A DNA stretch of 64,000 bases. Source: QALR01 sp900552255 (GTDB lineage: Bacteria > Bacillota > Clostridia > Oscillospirales > CAG-272). This document shows positions 16,373 to 24,656 of the stretch, in pieces (the first letter of the stretch is position 1; each line of letters begins with the position of its first letter). The notes beneath the pieces were generated by a model. The model saw only the letters and a program-made list of their open reading frames with translations, did not search any database and was not told where the DNA came from. The stretch lies in contig DBFVEH010000021.1 in assembly GCA_048526005.1 (NCBI GenBank), positions 558,001 to 622,000 on the forward strand, written 5' to 3'. Position numbers and translations under genes: made by a program.

Positions 16373-17155
16373 ATGAATACAGACATGAATACCAACGCCA
16401 TCCTATGCACGAAAATCGCGGAACTCAGAAAATCCGCAGGCCTGACGCAGGACGCGCTGGCCGAAAAGCTCGGCGTCACCTTTCAGGCGGTCTCCAAATG
16501 GGAAAATGCTCTCTCCTGCCCTGATATTTCCCTGATCCCGCAAATCGCAGAGATCTTCGACGTTTCCATCGATGCGCTCTTCGGCTTGGAGCCGAAAGAC
16601 TCGGAGTCGAAAGCAATCCAAAAAGAAAAGAACGACCGCCTGCTCGATTGGCCGGACGACGGCAAGCTGCGCGCCGTGCTTTTCATCGGAAACAGAATCA
16701 CCGGCAAAAAAGAATATACCAATGAAAAATCAACCGTCACCCTTGAATATGACGGCGATGCGCTCGATATCATATCCGATTTTTCCGTCAGCTGCGGCGA
16801 TGTCGAGGGTGATGTCACAACGGCAAGCGGCACCGTAACGATCTCCGGCGATGTCGACGGTGATATCACAACGGCAAGCGGCACCGTAATGGTCTCCGGC
16901 GATGTCGACGGTGATATCATAACGGCAAACGGTCCCGTCAACTGCGGTGATGTCGATGGCGATATTACGACACAAAACGGCAATATCGATTGTGGTGACA
17001 TCAGCGGAGTCATAACCGTCAACGATACTTCGGGAACAGCAACCGTCCAGTGCGGCGATATCGAGGGAGACGTTTCCATCTCCGGCGGCGGTACCGTAAC
17101 GGTCTCCGGCGACGTCGATGGCGATATCACAGCGGGTACTGTCATCCGGGAATAA
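16373..17155 (+). CDS. XRE-family HTH protein with C-terminal beta-solenoid repeats
   Basis: The 260-residue protein begins with a Cro/CI-type helix-turn-helix (about 14-68, LRKSAGLTQDALAEKLGVTFQAVSKWE) and a linker. From about 135 to 255 it consists of short repeats of the form GDVDGDITTASGTVTVS, each about 18 residues. The repeats resemble bactofilin-like or DUF4097-like polymer-forming solenoids. Clostridial HTH regulators with such tails are known, but the role of the tail (oligomerisation, ligand or surface sensing) is not. The DNA repeats are imperfect and in frame. The start ATG 16373 has AAAGGA about 12 bases ahead; ATG 16385 is an alternative. A terminator follows at 17189. Confidence 0.85.
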   Translation: MNTDMNTNAILCTKIAELRKSAGLTQDALAEKLGVTFQAVSKWENALSCPDISLIPQIAEIFDVSIDALFGLEPKDSESKAIQKEKNDRLLDWPDDGKLRAVLFIGNRITGKKEYTNEKSTVTLEYDGDALDIISDFSVSCGDVEGDVTTASGTVTISGDVDGDITTASGTVMVSGDVDGDIITANGPVNCGDVDGDITTQNGNIDCGDISGVITVNDTSGTATVQCGDIEGDVSISGGGTVTVSGDVDGDITAGTVIRE

Positions 17156-17188
17156 ACACAGGGAATCGTCAAGCTAAGTGCAACACAC

Positions 17189-17220
17189 AAAAGGGTGCGG
17201 CTTTGCCGCACCCTTTTCTT
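17189..17220 (+). terminator. Rho-independent terminator
   Basis: AAAAGGGTGCGG and its complement CCGCACCCTTTT round a short loop, then TT, 34 bases after the HTH gene stop. Confidence 0.9.
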
Positions 17221-17331
17221 ATTTTCGGAAAATATCGTCGTCGTATAGGGGACATCTATTTGGAAATACCCTCATTTCCCTCTGTAAAAGCAATTTCAGC
17301 GAAAACCGCTTTTGCCCCTGCCGTACACCGA

Positions 17332-17673
17332 TTATTTCCTTTCCGCGCCCGCGGAGCCGCGCTCCCAGCTCTGCAAGCATTTTTTCAGAAGGGCGGCCAA
17401 GCTTCGCTTTTCCTCCTCGGAAAGAATGCTCAGCAGCGCCTTATGATCTGAAGCCTGCTCTGCGCTGTGATGCAGAAAATGCCCGCATCGATGCAAAAGG
17501 ACGATCACCTCGTCTTCGATTGTTTTTATCTCGCGATTTTCACGGCGTGCGCCGTCCTTTCCTTCGGGAATCAGACCGAAATGCGCTTTTCCTCTTCCGC
17601 ATTTCAATTCATCGGACGGACAATGGTTCTCACAGCAGGGACATGCGGTTTGGGATTCAGTTCTGTTCATCAT
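17332..17673 (-). CDS. Small Cys/His-containing hypothetical protein
   Basis: The 113-residue protein has a Cys cluster at the N-terminus (CPCCENHCPSDELKCGRG, 11-28) that could bind a metal. A predicted helical region follows with LLHRCGHFLHHS near 60 and LLSILSEEEKRSLAALLKKCLQSW near 80-103. ATG 17673 has AAGGAG six bases ahead. The protein resembles small clostridial proteins of unknown role found near metal-related genes. It lies about 190 bases after the iron-transport operon on the same strand, separated by a hairpin at 17771-17812. Confidence 0.65.
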   Translation of the reverse strand: MMNRTESQTACPCCENHCPSDELKCGRGKAHFGLIPEGKDGARRENREIKTIEDEVIVLLHRCGHFLHHSAEQASDHKALLSILSEEEKRSLAALLKKCLQSWERGSAGAERK

Positions 17674-17770
17674 ATACTTCTCCTTAAATATTTATTTATG
17701 ATTCCAAATTCATCTTTGGATATCGTGCTATTTTTCTTCCCGCGACAGCCGCGGCTTCACGTGAAGATGT

Positions 17771-17812
17771 CTCAAAAAGCAGATCAATGCGACATCGATC
17801 TGCTTTTTGAGA
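17771..17812 (-). terminator. Hairpin after the iron-transport operon
   Basis: CTCAAAAAGCAGATC and its complement enclose an 11-base loop; the descending arm on the minus strand contains TTTTT. It lies 50 bases past the binding-protein stop codon. Confidence 0.65.
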
Positions 17813-17862
17813 AGATAATATGGCTTCAATCATTGGATAGGAAGGAAAATGGGCTGTTCATT

Positions 17863-18861
17863 TCAGGGGAGCAGTACACGCTCAAGGTCGGCAAGCATCG
17901 TGTCAAGCGCACTGATGCCGCCCTCGGCCGTATACCATGTATCGGGATGATCCATAACGATCAAATGACCGTTTTGAAGCGCCGTCGTGCCGGAGGTAAG
18001 ACTGTTGGTCATAACTTCCACGACCGACGCATTGCTCGTCTCTCCCGAGGAGGTGATAAAGCCTCTGTTAAGTACGAACAGATAGTCGGGATTCAGCTTG
18101 GCAATGGTTTCAAAGGAAAAAGACTCGCCGTGCGTCGCGTCCGCGTTGCTTTCGTACAGATTCACAAAGCCCAGCTCGTCGCAGATGATGGAGCAGCGTC
18201 CGCCGGAGCCCAAGGCGCCGATGGATTTATCGCTCGTATACATCAAGACCATCGCGGTTTTCGCCGCTTCTCCCTCCGGCTGAGCCACAGCCTTCAATGC
18301 TTCGATCCTTGCATTGAAACCGGCTGTAAGCTCGGTAACTTTGGACTCGTCGATACCGAAGATGGCGGCGACGGTCTTGGCGTTTTTCAGCGTATCGCTG
18401 ACGACCTGTCCGGCCGTGCAGCTGAGATAAACGACAGGCGCAATTTTTTGCAGCTCGTCATAATTTTTTGACTGTCTGCCGCCGATGAAGATGATATCCG
18501 GCTCGCTCTGTTGAAGCTTTTCCATATCGTATGTCTGCAAATTGCCGAGATCGACGATCGTTCCCGCGTCCATTTTTTCCGTATATTCGGAAAGATAGTC
18601 GATCGTGGTTCTCGCCGAGGAAACCACGCGGTCTCCTACACCGAAATTATCCATCATATCGAGCACGGCATAGTCAAGGATCGCGACGCGCTGCGGCTGA
18701 TAAGGCACCTCGTTTTCAAATTCCTCTCCGTTTGCATTCAGAGAAGTGATCTTGACGGTTTGCTTTTCTCCACCCTCTTCATCATCCGAACAGGATGTAA
18801 GTACAAAGCACAGCATGGCCATCATGACCATAGCAAGAATAAAAGCGATAAATTTTTTCAT
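17863..18861 (-). CDS. Siderophore ABC transporter substrate-binding lipoprotein (YclQ/CeuE-like)
   Basis: The 332-residue protein has a lipoprotein signal (MKKFIAFILAMVMMAMLCF..LTSC, lipidated Cys24). A periplasmic-binding-protein fold of the FepB/CeuE class follows, with PQRVAILDYAVLDMMDNFGVG near 55, LQQSEPDIIFIGGRQ near 117, and a long helix linking two lobes. It should capture ferric siderophore, probably catecholate-type, at the outer face of the membrane and deliver it to the permeases. It is last in a four-gene operon whose order (permease, permease, ATPase, binding protein) matches yclNOPQ and ceuBCDE. GGAG lies eight bases ahead of ATG 18861. Confidence 0.9.
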   Translation of the reverse strand: MKKFIAFILAMVMMAMLCFVLTSCSDDEEGGEKQTVKITSLNANGEEFENEVPYQPQRVAILDYAVLDMMDNFGVGDRVVSSARTTIDYLSEYTEKMDAGTIVDLGNLQTYDMEKLQQSEPDIIFIGGRQSKNYDELQKIAPVVYLSCTAGQVVSDTLKNAKTVAAIFGIDESKVTELTAGFNARIEALKAVAQPEGEAAKTAMVLMYTSDKSIGALGSGGRCSIICDELGFVNLYESNADATHGESFSFETIAKLNPDYLFVLNRGFITSSGETSNASVVEVMTNSLTSGTTALQNGHLIVMDHPDTWYTAEGGISALDTMLADLERVLLP

Positions 18862-18875
18862 GATTGATTCTCCTT

Positions 18876-19628
18876 TTAATAGTAGATTGATAACGGTTTT
18901 CCTTCGATTTCAATGATTTCAAAATCCACGCTGTAAATTTGAGAGAGATTTTCCTTCGTCATCACCTCCTTTACCGTGCCGTACTTCGCGATCTTTCCGT
19001 TTTTCATCGCGCAGATATAATCCGAATAAAAAGCGGCGTAATTCAGCTCGTGCAGAACAAGCACCACCGTTTTGCCAAGCTCGTCGCAAAGCGCTCTCAC
19101 CGTCCGCATCAGATTTCTCGCATGATATATATCGAGATTGTTCGTCGGCTCGTCGAGCAGAACATAATCGGTGTCCTGCGCGATCACCATCGCGATATAA
19201 GCCCGCTGTCGCTGCCCGCCTGAAAGCTCGTCTATAAATCTGTTTTGTATCTCGTCAAGCTCCATATAGCGGATCGCTCTGTCTATGATCTCGATATCCA
19301 GCGGCGTGTGTCTCCCCGACGAATACGGGAAGCGGCCGAACGCCACAAGCTCGCGCACCGTCAGCTTCATCTGAATGTTGTTCGTCTGCGTGAGGATCGC
19401 AAGATGCTTTGCAAGCTCCTTGCTTTTCCACTTGGAGATATCCTCGCCCAAAAACTGGACGACGCCCGAATCCCTTGCGATCAGGCGGGATATGATCCCC
19501 ATGACGGTGGATTTTCCCGCGCCGTTAGGACCGATAAGCGAGGTCACTTTTCCCTTGTGAAGCTCAAAATCGACGCTGTCGACGACGGGCTTCCCATCGT
19601 ATTTTTTTACCAAATCCTTTACTACCAT
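18876..19628 (-). CDS. Siderophore ABC transporter ATPase (YclP/CeuD-like)
   Basis: The 250-residue ATPase has Walker A GPNGAGKST (33-41), Q-loop AILTQ, signature LSGGQRQRAYIAM (about 136), Walker B YVLLDEPTNNLD and switch His in LVLHELNY. It powers import of ferric siderophore through the two permeases encoded upstream. GAGG precedes ATG 19628. The spacing to both neighbours is under 20 bases, so the four genes are one operon. Confidence 0.93.
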   Translation of the reverse strand: MVVKDLVKKYDGKPVVDSVDFELHKGKVTSLIGPNGAGKSTVMGIISRLIARDSGVVQFLGEDISKWKSKELAKHLAILTQTNNIQMKLTVRELVAFGRFPYSSGRHTPLDIEIIDRAIRYMELDEIQNRFIDELSGGQRQRAYIAMVIAQDTDYVLLDEPTNNLDIYHARNLMRTVRALCDELGKTVVLVLHELNYAAFYSDYICAMKNGKIAKYGTVKEVMTKENLSQIYSVDFEIIEIEGKPLSIYY

Positions 19629-19644
19629 ATCCGATACCTCCTGA

Positions 19645-20700
19645 TTATGCTTTCTTCCGTCTCAGCAGCAGATAGAGGAAGTAAGCGCCGCCGAACAGCG
19701 TGATAAAAACGCTGACCGGAATGCTGTAGCTGAAAACATGCTCCACCAGCAGCTGCCCGCCGATCAAAACGATCATGCCGAACATGGTCGAAGCCAAGAT
19801 AAGCTGTGTATGCTTGTAGGTGCACAGAAATTCTCTTGCCAAATTGGCTACGATCAAGCCCAAAAATGAGATGGGACCCACCATCGCGGTGGCGACAGAG
19901 ATAAACAGCGTGACGCCGAGCAGAAGCCGCCGAACGCTCCTGTCGTAATCGACGCCCAAATTGGTAGCCTGCGCCTTGCCGAGCGTCATCACATCCAAAA
20001 GCGCGATATCCCGCCGCAAAACCGCGATGATGACGGCAAGCAGAACGACGGCGAAAATCATGATCTCGGAATTGATATTCTCAAAGCTTGCGACGAGCGT
20101 CGTAAGCAGCACCTCATACTCGTTGGGGTCCATAATCCGGATCAGCGTGCTCTGAATACTGGAAAAAAGCGAGGCGAGCACCGTGCCGATCAGCAATATG
20201 TAAAGAATGTTGTGCTGGGTCTTTTTGAACATATAGCTGTAAATGAACATCGCGACGACCGACATGACGACAAGATCGATCGCAAAGGAAACATTGCTGT
20301 TCGCCACAAGCACACTGCCTATCCCCACCACAAAAAATATCGCGGTATGCGTCAGCGTATAAAGGGCATTCATGCCCAAAAGACACGGGGTGACGATCCT
20401 GTTGCCGATAATGGTTTGAAAAACGATCGATGCCGCGCCGATGGCAAAGGCCGCAATCAGCATGGCGATCAGCTTGGGAACACGTATCTGCATGGAATAT
20501 ACGACAAATTTCATCTTATCGAAATTCAGTCCCCAAAGCAGGTATAAAACGATGCACGCAATCACCAGGACCGCGAGAACGATGAGCTTCACAGTGTTGG
20601 CGCGGACGGTTTTTCCGTCGGCACGCACTTTTTCCCTTCTTTTGATGCCGGCAGCTTTTTCCGCGGTCATGCCGCCCTCCTTGATGGCACTGTCATTCAT
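19645..20700 (-). CDS. FecCD-family iron permease 2 (YclO/CeuC-like)
   Basis: The 351-residue protein has a basic cytoplasmic start, then about nine membrane helices. The FecCD motif region GPISFLGLIVANLAREF (about 275) is the coupling helix that meets the ATPase. It forms the membrane channel with the preceding gene's product. Its ATG at 20700 overlaps the upstream stop (ATGA), so translation is likely coupled. Confidence 0.92.
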   Translation of the reverse strand: MNDSAIKEGGMTAEKAAGIKRREKVRADGKTVRANTVKLIVLAVLVIACIVLYLLWGLNFDKMKFVVYSMQIRVPKLIAMLIAAFAIGAASIVFQTIIGNRIVTPCLLGMNALYTLTHTAIFFVVGIGSVLVANSNVSFAIDLVVMSVVAMFIYSYMFKKTQHNILYILLIGTVLASLFSSIQSTLIRIMDPNEYEVLLTTLVASFENINSEIMIFAVVLLAVIIAVLRRDIALLDVMTLGKAQATNLGVDYDRSVRRLLLGVTLFISVATAMVGPISFLGLIVANLAREFLCTYKHTQLILASTMFGMIVLIGGQLLVEHVFSYSIPVSVFITLFGGAYFLYLLLRRKKA

Positions 20701-21728
20701 GGATTACCGCCTTTCTCCTCCGCCTCTTTGCGCAGGGATTTCACAAGCTTCACCGACTTTTGTCCGTATTTCAGCCGATAAATGATCGTAAAGATGAATA
20801 CGATGCTTCCCACAATGCCGACGATCAGCTCGATCGGCATTTCATAGGGCGTTATGATCACCCTTGCGATGATATCGCACACAAGTACGAACAGACCGCC
20901 GAAAAGCGCCGTATCGATCAGCGTCCCCCTTATTTTATCGCCCTTGAACATGGCGACGATATTGGGAACGATGAGCCCTATATACGAAATCTGCCCGACG
21001 ATGACGACGATCGCAGCCGAGATCATGGCCGATATCGTAATCCCCAAAAACAGCACGACGTTGTAATTGACGCCGAGATTCTTGGAAAAATCCTTGCCCA
21101 TTCCGACAATATTGAAGTAATTGGCGAATACAAAGGCGAGGATCACAAGCGGCACCACAAGATATACGATCTCATATCTGCCCTGTAAAACCATCGAGAA
21201 GTTGCCGGTAAGCCAGCCGGAAAGCTGCTGGGTCATATCGTATTTATAGGAGATAAAATTGGTCAGCCCCGTCAGCACATTGCCGAACATGATGCCCACA
21301 AGCGGCACCATGACCACATCCTTGAATTTGACACGCTGAATAAAAGCGACAAAAATCCATGTTCCGAGAATCGCAAAAACAAACGATACGACAGCCCGGC
21401 TCCACAGCGTAGACGCGGGAATAAAGACCATCGCGATCAGAACGCCGAGCTCGGCCGCGGAAATCGTCGCGCCCGTTGTGGGAGACACAAATTTATTCAT
21501 ACAAAGCTGCTGCATGATCAGTCCCGCCACGCTCATGCCGACGCCGGTACACAAAATCGCAAGAAGCCTTGGCAGACGCGATGCGAGAAAAACCCCGATC
21601 TGCTGTGCGTCTCCGCTGAAAAGTCCGGATATGCTGATATCGAATACGCCGATAAACAGAGAAGCAGCCGACAAAACAAGCAAGAGCACCGCCAAAATGA
21701 TTGTCGACAGATGCTTTTTTATAAACAT
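20697..21728 (-). CDS. FecCD-family iron permease 1 (YclN/CeuB-like)
   Basis: The protein of about 343 residues has roughly nine membrane helices and the FecCD signature GQISYIGLIVPNIVAMFKG near 255. The start ATG 21728 (MFIKKHLST) is chosen because GGGAGGG lies just ahead; the open frame continues to 21782 but without a ribosome site. It is first in the siderophore import operon. A palindrome at 21785-21800 upstream may be its metal-responsive operator. Confidence 0.9.
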   Translation of the reverse strand: MFIKKHLSTIILAVLLLVLSAASLFIGVFDISISGLFSGDAQQIGVFLASRLPRLLAILCTGVGMSVAGLIMQQLCMNKFVSPTTGATISAAELGVLIAMVFIPASTLWSRAVVSFVFAILGTWIFVAFIQRVKFKDVVMVPLVGIMFGNVLTGLTNFISYKYDMTQQLSGWLTGNFSMVLQGRYEIVYLVVPLVILAFVFANYFNIVGMGKDFSKNLGVNYNVVLFLGITISAMISAAIVVIVGQISYIGLIVPNIVAMFKGDKIRGTLIDTALFGGLFVLVCDIIARVIITPYEMPIELIVGIVGSIVFIFTIIYRLKYGQKSVKLVKSLRKEAEEKGGNP

Positions 21729-21784
21729 ATTCCCTCCCAACTGAAAGCCGCATCCGCAAAATTCAACAAGCGGAAGCTCCAAAA

Positions 21785-21800
21785 GTTAGCTATCGCTAAC
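21785..21800. promoter_or_regulatory. Palindrome, possible iron-regulator operator
   Basis: GTTAGC and GCTAAC flank a four-base centre, 57 bases before the first permease start. The half sites resemble those of DtxR/IdeR-type metal repressors, which would fit an iron-uptake operon. No clear -35/-10 pair was found beside it. Confidence 0.4.
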
Positions 21801-21807
21801 CAATGGG

Positions 21808-21867
21808 CAAAAAAATAACGCGCGACGGAAAGAAACTGGACTTACATGTTCTTTCACATCGCGCGTT
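21808..21867 (-). terminator. Terminator of the tail-protein operon
   Basis: Minus-strand stem AACGCGCGA...TCGCGCGTT (21817-21825 and 21859-21867) is extended by GAAAGAA/TTCTTTC inside, then TTATTTTTTT. It lies 54 bases beyond the stop at 21921. Confidence 0.8.
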
Positions 21868-21920
21868 CCTGCGTATTATATCATACCCATCCGGCTTTGT
21901 CAATTCCTTTTTTCAATTTT

Positions 21921-23423
21921 TTATTTTGAATAAAAGCGATAGCTTCCCTCAAGCGTATATACCGAGTCCGCCGCAAGCTCAGTGCCTTGGATCATATACA
22001 TATAGGCTTTGCTGTATGTCCTCGTAAAAATGCCCTGCGTCCCGGCATAATAACGGCGGTCGCCCAAATCGACGGCAGGATCGATGGACATTTCCAGCAC
22101 ATTGGCGTCCTTCTCGATCACAAGCGCGGTCGCGCTTTTGTTGCCGCAGTCCGTGGCTGTCGTAACGTCGAAGAGCGCGCGGTTCTCGCCTCCGATATAG
22201 TGCGCCGTCCCCTCCCAAAGATGCGAGGTCGCGCATTGCAGTCCGTACCAAGTGGAAACCGTCACGGCCTCCAGCGGAACCAGCTCCGTCCGGGATAGAA
22301 AGCGGACGCCGTCAAACAGCATTCTGTGACGCTCACACAGCACCTCGCGCCCCGTGCCGTCCTCTTTTTTTGTGTTGTAGGCCTGCACATAATTCGTCCA
22401 AAGCATCTCCATTCTGTCGCAATACCCCTCGATCACCGTGTCCGCGGCGCCGTCGGAAACCTGTCTGCCGTCGGCAAAGAATTTGAGCTCCGAGCAGCGT
22501 GCCGTGGGCGTGCCTCCGGTTCCGGTATTGGTGTATTCATGATTGCCGCCCGTAAAATGACCCGACGTGACGGCATCTCCGTCGATATTGGTCTTGGCCG
22601 CCATGACAAACGGCGCGAACCAGTCGCTCGGCGTCGTAATGCAGATCGTTCCGCCGCTGTAATCGGAGGAAACGAACTCCGTGCCGTTGTCGATCAGCGC
22701 AAACTGATAGAAATCAAAAAGATTGTTGCCGCCTTTCTTTTTTAACCGCACTCTCATATCCTGCGACGCCGAATATTTATAAATGATGTCCAGCACATCG
22801 CCGTCAATGTGATAATACACCGGCTTTGCCAGCCTGTCCACACGCGAATTCAGAAACTCGATCTGCGTGTCGAGGAAATAATCATAATAACGCTCATAGG
22901 AGGCAGGCGCGCTCTCTCCTTTCACCAGCATGCAGGTTCGGTTGACCTCAAAAAGCGTCATGCCCTTATACATCGCATAGTTGAAGCGAAGAAAACGGGC
23001 AGTCGCAGGCGTAGTAAAAGCATTCGCCGTCGTACCGCTGAGGTAAGCGCCGTCCGCATCGTAGAAAAATATACCGTAGGCGGCATCGCCCCACGGCTTG
23101 GCATAGCCGTTTACCGCCGGTATCAGTCCGAGCCAATAGGCGGTCGACGGCTCCACCGCGATCATCGCCGTACAGTTGTAGGAAAGATCGAACTGCGTCG
23201 TCTCATACGGCGCGCCGTTCATGAAGTAATGCGGACTTATCGTGTCGTCCGTCTGCGCCGCCGGGTCGTAGAGATTTTCCGACGTCTTATGCAGGATATG
23301 CCCGAACGAGGTTTTCTCCGGCGTGACGGCGCCGTCCGCAAGCGCCGCACCGCTTCTCGCGCCCTCGTCCGCAAGCTCGTATTCGGTGCTCGTTTTGTTA
23401 TCGTAAATTTTGGATATTTTCAT
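21921..23423 (-). CDS. Phage tail fibre/receptor-binding-like protein
   Basis: The 500-residue protein starts MKISKIYDNKTSTEYELADEG, a phage tail-associated opening. Glycine- and Thr-rich beta segments follow, with a carbohydrate-binding-like first third (NLYDPAAQTDDTISPHYF near 50), a short coiled helix YDYFLDTQIEFLNSRVDRL near 205, and a beta-rich end. ATG 23423 follows GGGGAA. It lies 10 bases after a baseplate-like gene; together they form an SOS-box-controlled two-gene unit. No capsid, terminase or lysis genes are near, so this is a prophage relic or a domesticated cassette. Exact role is inferred. Confidence 0.65.
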   Translation of the reverse strand: MKISKIYDNKTSTEYELADEGARSGAALADGAVTPEKTSFGHILHKTSENLYDPAAQTDDTISPHYFMNGAPYETTQFDLSYNCTAMIAVEPSTAYWLGLIPAVNGYAKPWGDAAYGIFFYDADGAYLSGTTANAFTTPATARFLRFNYAMYKGMTLFEVNRTCMLVKGESAPASYERYYDYFLDTQIEFLNSRVDRLAKPVYYHIDGDVLDIIYKYSASQDMRVRLKKKGGNNLFDFYQFALIDNGTEFVSSDYSGGTICITTPSDWFAPFVMAAKTNIDGDAVTSGHFTGGNHEYTNTGTGGTPTARCSELKFFADGRQVSDGAADTVIEGYCDRMEMLWTNYVQAYNTKKEDGTGREVLCERHRMLFDGVRFLSRTELVPLEAVTVSTWYGLQCATSHLWEGTAHYIGGENRALFDVTTATDCGNKSATALVIEKDANVLEMSIDPAVDLGDRRYYAGTQGIFTRTYSKAYMYMIQGTELAADSVYTLEGSYRFYSK

Positions 23424-23433
23424 AATTCCCCCC

Positions 23434-23901
23434 TTAATTGATGTAAAGCGTTTCGTCTGCAACCGTCACCGGCGTTCCGCCGGACGTCCCTCCCTCGATT
23501 TTTTCCTCCAAAGCGTCCGTCTTTGCAATCGCCTGCGAAATCATGCCGCTCAACGTCTCGTATACCGTAGCGGACGGCGCCTCCGGCGCCGTCCCCTCGG
23601 CATATCCCGACCGGGCGACGACAAGCGGCGCGCTGTCCGCCGTGATGAGATCCCCGCCGAAAACGGAGATATTCCAGCATCCCTCGGACAGCACGGGCAT
23701 CGCCGCCGCGGCGATCGCATCGTTCTCCAAAACGACGTGATACGCCGTATCTCCATTCTGAAAGACGGCTGTTTTGACAATTCCCTCCCATTCCGGCGTA
23801 AAGGTAAATTCACAGCCGAGGAAATTGCGGCTTCCGGCGACGACATACGCATGGTCCGTCCTCGTGATATGCTGTCTGTTCACATGAAATTTGATGTTCA
23901 T
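23434..23901 (-). CDS. Phage baseplate-type protein (BppU-like N-terminal domain)
   Basis: The 155-residue protein has an Ig-like fold typical of phage baseplate upper proteins: FTFTPEWEGIVKTAVFQNGDTAYHVVLEND (about 34-63), then WNISVFGGDLITADSAPLVVARSGYAEG. A Pro/Ala linker, a helix (ETLSGMISQAIAKTDALEEKIEGG) and a terminal VADETLYIN come last. In phages this gene precedes the tail fibre gene, as it does here. ATG 23901 follows GGAGG by four bases; the longer frame to 23958 lacks a ribosome site. Promoter and LexA-like box lie at 23986-24035. Confidence 0.65.
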   Translation of the reverse strand: MNIKFHVNRQHITRTDHAYVVAGSRNFLGCEFTFTPEWEGIVKTAVFQNGDTAYHVVLENDAIAAAAMPVLSEGCWNISVFGGDLITADSAPLVVARSGYAEGTAPEAPSATVYETLSGMISQAIAKTDALEEKIEGGTSGGTPVTVADETLYIN

Positions 23902-23985
23902 AAAGCCTCCTTTGCCGCGGAAATAAAATCGAGCATATGCAATCGCACGTTCGATCATTTCCGCCGCTTATTCATTTAATTGTTT

Positions 23986-24035
23986 GAAACATATGTTTCT
24001 GATTTATTATAGACTTTTGACAAAGTGAAATACAA
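23986..24035 (-). promoter_or_regulatory. Promoter with LexA-like box for the tail genes
   Basis: TTGTAT (24030-24035) and TATAAT (24006-24011) are 18 bases apart on the minus strand. The perfect palindrome GAAACATATGTTTC (23986-23999) sits over the transcription start and shares its core AACATATGTT with the Gram-positive SOS box. Confidence 0.65.
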
Positions 24036-24054
24036 TGAAAAAAAGTGAAACACT

Positions 24055-24435
24055 TCATCCCGAAGTATATATTTTTTCAAAATCGAGCAGCGCCATATCA
24101 TGTATGTAATGGGCGTTGCGCTCGCTCATACCGCCGCAGCTATCCGCGATTCTCGCCCAAGTATCGCACAGGATATATCTTCTGCGGAGAACGGCGCGTG
24201 CTACCGGATCCTCCATTTTATCGATCATCCTTGTCGCATCCAGCTTTTTCTTCGTCAAAGACTGAATCAGAAGCTCCAGTTCCTGTTCTCTCGCCGATAT
24301 GTCCTCCGAATCGGAGTTCTCCGCCAAGCCATCGGCACGCCAATACGCCAGCTCCGCTGTTTTCTCTCCGATCTCGGTGGCGTATTTCAGCAAATCCTCG
24401 AGAAACCGTTTCCCTTTCAACTGCTCCTTGTTCAT
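24055..24435 (-). CDS. DUF1492/RinA-ArpU-like phage regulator
   Basis: The 126-residue helical protein contains the sigma-region-4-like C-terminus of DUF1492 proteins: AVLRRRYILCDTWARIADSCGGMSERNAHYIHDMALLDFEKI (about 82-123). Such proteins regulate late gene transcription in phages of Firmicutes. The N-terminal half is a long charged helix. ATG 24435 follows GGAG by seven bases. It is the first gene of the orphan tail cassette and may activate the genes after it. Its own promoter carries a LexA-like site (24491-24502). Confidence 0.7.
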   Translation of the reverse strand: MNKEQLKGKRFLEDLLKYATEIGEKTAELAYWRADGLAENSDSEDISAREQELELLIQSLTKKKLDATRMIDKMEDPVARAVLRRRYILCDTWARIADSCGGMSERNAHYIHDMALLDFEKIYTSG

Positions 24436-24490
24436 CTTGATTCTCCTTCCTTTTACCCATGATTCCATTGGTTCTTTGGTTTTTTGTTTA

Positions 24491-24535
24491 GAACATCTGT
24501 TTACAAATTTTAACATGTCAAAACTGTTTTGTCAA
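24491..24535 (-). promoter_or_regulatory. Promoter with LexA-like box for the DUF1492 gene
   Basis: Perfect TTGACA (24530-24535) and TAAAAT (24507-24512) with a 17-base spacer on the minus strand. GAACATCTGTTT (24491-24502) lies just past the -10, the same relative place as the palindrome in the next promoter. Confidence 0.7.
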
Positions 24536-24600
24536 TACATAAACGGAAAATTATTACATTTTTCCCATTCCGTTTTTCAGATAAACAAAAAACAGGATAA

Positions 24601-24638
24601 ACAAAAAACGCCGCGCATAGCGCGGCGTTTTTGTTTAT
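24601..24638 (-). terminator. Terminator after the DUF368 gene
   Basis: ACGCCGCGC/GCGCGGCGT stem round ATA, with A and T runs on both sides; probably works in both directions. Confidence 0.9.
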
Positions 24639-24656
24639 CTTATCGGATGCCGTCCG

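Noticed and set aside
16790..17130. Repeats resembling a CRISPR array or tandem satellite
   Set aside because: The repeats are imperfect, in frame and encode a solenoid; no spacers are present. No CRISPR array was seen elsewhere.
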